From Gnetum montanum (lineage: Eukaryota > Streptophyta > Gnetopsida > Gnetales > Gnetaceae): 59,681 nt of DNA. The stretch's first letter is position 1. Every line of letters begins with the position of its first letter. The notes beneath the pieces were generated by a model. It was given only the letters and a program-made list of their open reading frames with translations, had not been told where the DNA came from and did not search any database. The translations under genes were made by a program, and so were the position numbers. The stretch spans positions 247 through 59,927 of the forward strand of contig MNCI01011128.1 of assembly GCA_015680685.1 (NCBI GenBank). Direction: 5' to 3'. This document shows, one piece after another, positions 56,956-59,681 of the stretch.

Positions 56956-58954
56956 ATGATAGCTTCCATAGATTCACTAGACCATCTAGGTAGAGCTCTA
57001 GACCTAGAGGTAGGTGACATGATCAAGGATCCTCTCATTGAAGTCCCTGTAATAACATGTAGTGGTGAGGTGAAGACACTGAAACTTAGTTCCTTATTAG
57101 AGCCTCAACTCAAACAAAGCATTACTAAAGTCCTCAATGATAATGTCAAGGCATTCGCATGGTCCTACGAGGACATGCTAGGCATGAACCCTTGCATAAT
57201 ACAATATAACATTATCCTTTATCCTTGTGTAAAGCTAGTCAAACAAAAAGCTCACAAGGTTAAGCCTAAGGTGGCGTTGGTGGCTCATGATGAAATCACT
57301 AAGCTTTACAAGGTTGGCTTTATTCAGGTAGTTGACTATGTAGATTGGATTTCAAACATCATAGTTGTTCCTAAAAGAATAAAAGTATATGCATTTGCAT
57401 AGAATTCTGGGACTTGAATAAGGTAACCATCAAAGATGATTTCCTGTTGCCTAGTATTGACCAACTCATCGATACTATGGTTGGTCATTCCTTGTTGTCC
57501 TTCATGGACAGGTTCTCAGGGTACAACCAAATTCAGATCAACCTACAGCACCAGCTTATCACAACCTTCATGACCCCTTGGGGTATGTTTTGCTACACAA
57601 TGATGCCCTTTAGACTAAACAACGTAGTAGCAACTTACCAACGTGTAATGATGTATATCTTTAGCGATTATCTTCTAGACTTGCTCAATGACTACATTGA
57701 TGACATAGTAGTTAAGTCAAAGGTGGCTCACGACCATGCAAGTGGCTTAGACTAGGTCCTCAAACATTACCTTAGACATGACCTTAGGCTAAACCCCAAG
57801 AAGTGTGTCTTTGACGTCAAGATCAGTTGCATGCTAGGCTTTGTAGTATTATAAGTAGGTATACATGTAGACCTCAATAAGGTTAAGGCTATCACCAACT
57901 TAGCACCATTGAAAAACCTTAAGGAGTTATGTGGGTTACAAGGTAGATTGCAATTCATTCATAGGTTTATCACAAGGTTGACCGATAAGTTGTAGCCAAT
58001 GCAACATTTTCTCAAAAAGGAAGTTCACTTTGAGTGGATGGCTTAATGCCAAGAGGCATTTGACAACCTCAAAAAGGAGCTAGCTCAACTTCCAACAATC
58101 TACCCTCTATAAGGAGATAAGCCATCTTACATTTACCTTGCAACTTCAAACATGTCCATTTCTTCTCTACTTTACTAAAAGTGAGACGATGGCTTAGAGG
58201 TCCCTATTTACTACCTAAGCCATGCGTTAGTGGCCCACGAAGCAAAATATAATGATGTAGAGAAGAACTACCTTGCCTTAGTTTTCACACTTAAGAAGTA
58301 GAGACATTATCTTTTTCATAGCCAGGTTAACATCATTTGCAAAAGTAACATAAGTAATTACTACAAACATACATGAAAGTAGTCGAATTGCATGGTGGAA
58401 AGCAATAACTGCAAAATTTGACCTTCACCACATAGCTTAAGCATTCAAAAAAGGTCAAGCAATAGCTGCACAACTCAAAACTTCACCAATAGACAATCAA
58501 GTGACAATAGATCCAGAATTTCTAGATGAGCATGTTAATAACATAAGCTAAGTGCCTACAAACTTTGAGGTATTTTTACACTTTGATGATGCTTCAACCT
58601 CACACGGGGTAGTGTTGCTACAATCATCATGTTTCCCTCTAGGGAGCTCCAACCCTTCGCATATCACTTTGCATTTTCTTGCACCAACAATGTAGTGGAG
58701 TATGAAGGTCTCCTTAGGGATATCTCAGAAATCCATGATCTAGGAATCCAAACCATAGTAATCCAAGGCAATTAAAAGCTTGTTGTCAACCAAATTATAG
58801 AGGTTTACACTTGCAAGGCACAACATTTACAAACTTATTATGACTTGGCAAAACACCTGCTCAAGCAGTTTGCAACTATAGATGTTCAACACATTCCTTG
58901 TAACAAGAACATCATTGCTAATGTATTAGCCACCTTAGCCTTAAGCATAACACC
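56956..58954 (+). pseudogene. pol: Decayed Tat-lineage pol (RT, RNase H, start of second RNase H)
   Basis: Collinear with 300-2270. It shows LLEPQLKQSITKVL, AFAWSYEDMLGMNP, FLLPSIDQLID, LLSFMDRFSGYNQI, a catalytic block YIDD at about 57697-57708, LNPKKCVF, YNDVEKN, then the second RNase H with HFDDAS and AKHLLKQFATIDVQHIP. Many stops and frameshifts. It is cut within the last second-RNase-H block by the LTR at 58955, just after ATLALSITP. Confidence 0.87.
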
Positions 58955-59681
58955 TGATGAGACGCGATATGCACAAGCCGCGATATCGCGGCCGCTGCGA
59001 TATTGCATCCCTTGCGATATCGCGTACGCGATATCGCGGTCTGCCATCATATCTATAAATAAGAGGCGGCACTCCCTTCATTTCTAAATCCTGGCTAGAA
59101 GTAGCGAAGCTCTGGCAGTTTGAACACCCCAGAGTTAGATTAATTTCCCATGTGCCCGCAGTAGGAGTCCTAGAGTGAACGGCTCTTTATTCGAGAAACT
59201 TTATAACTTGAACACAAGTTGTGTATGGCAATAAAGATGAACTTGATTGGATAAACCTTGCAGTACATGGTTTTATTTTGTTGTTATTTATTGCTTTCAT
59301 AGTGCGCACGAGTACAACTTGATTACGAGCATCTACGGATGTGTACGGCTAATCAAGGAATTGACTGCTCGTCGCAACGCGTGAGTACGACTTGATTACG
59401 AGCATTGTGACTGCTTGGTAACCCAGTAGCATATTCCAGGATCTGCGCTTAGTAATCCCAGTGGTAGTCCAATGTGGACGGCTAGTCAAGGAATCGGCTA
59501 CTCATCGCTAGGCTAGAACGTGTGATAAGTATGACTTGGCTACGAGCATCCACGGGTGTGTACGACTAGCCAAGGAATCGACTGCTTATCACACTTAGGC
59601 TAAATAGGTGCCTCAGTACGACCACTTCGAGCACTTGTGTTACGTGTGGTGATCCCAGTAACGATTAGCGTTTGGTAGCCA
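58955..59681 (+). mobile_element. Athila-like 5' end or solo LTR, plus strand, running off the window
   Basis: Starts TGATGAGACGCGATATG, preceded by ACACC (the predicted target duplication). GCGATATCGC palindromes occur at 58978-59040 and a TATA box (CTATAAATAAGAGG) near 59050. A segment containing CGGCTA(A/G)TCAAGGAAT is repeated three times (about 59330-59600). Close to the LTR at 37727-38615, so this insertion is among the younger ones. Confidence 0.9.

Overview
This window is land-plant nuclear DNA. It is almost entirely nested Ty3/gypsy LTR retrotransposons around one host gene, a two-exon NINJA/AFP-family transcriptional co-repressor at 42255-43723 on the plus strand. The gene family and the retrotransposon lineages (a Tat-like element with a second, archaeal-type RNase H, and an Athila-like family with a tRNA-Asp primer site) are plant-specific as far as I know. 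I cannot name the species. The sequence contains one assembly gap (659 N, 31653-32311).

Layout. 1-6840: 3' part of a young Tat-like element with an intact RT-RNase H-aRNase H-integrase ORF, a 37-bp x 24 tandem array in its 3' UTR and an LTR with arrays of short dyads. 6841-15234: a decayed plus-strand Athila-like element (gag, protease, RT, RNase H, integrase, long 3' UTR, 3' LTR); the Tat element appears to sit inside its gag. 15416-28480: a second Athila-like element on the minus strand with an extra ORF of about 930 codons between pol and the 3' LTR. It is interrupted by a non-autonomous LTR element (21157-26016) that carries a CCR4-type deadenylase-like retrocopy, and by a clean solo LTR (26269-27114). 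28481-29936: rearranged fragments. 29937-31460 and 38616-41250: AT-rich sequence with no recognised gene. 31461-38615: a complete, young minus-strand element with 5-bp target duplications. It keeps an open 1,123-codon gag-protease frame but has lost RT, RNase H and integrase.

41250-45342 is the host gene neighbourhood: a CpG-rich promoter with six CACGTG G-boxes, the NINJA/AFP-like gene and its 3' flank. 45343-55577: another nest, in which a partial LTR is split by a minus-strand Athila-like element that again has the extra 3' ORF. That element is split in RNase H by a plus-strand element of the same family, truncated in gag. 56956-58954: a decayed Tat-like pol, cut in its second RNase H by a plus-strand Athila-like LTR that runs off the window.

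How it fits together: autonomous Tat and Athila families, a gag-protease-only derivative and a gene-capturing non-autonomous element have layered on each other. Old copies carry many C-to-T stop codons, often CAG to TAG, as expected from long-term CHG methylation. The Tat pol, the gag-protease element and the host gene have kept open frames and CpG-rich sequence. The most notable items are the captured deadenylase-like gene, the open gag-protease-only element, the unrecognised 3' ORF shared by two Athila-like copies, and the palindrome arrays just upstream of the TATA boxes in both LTR families.
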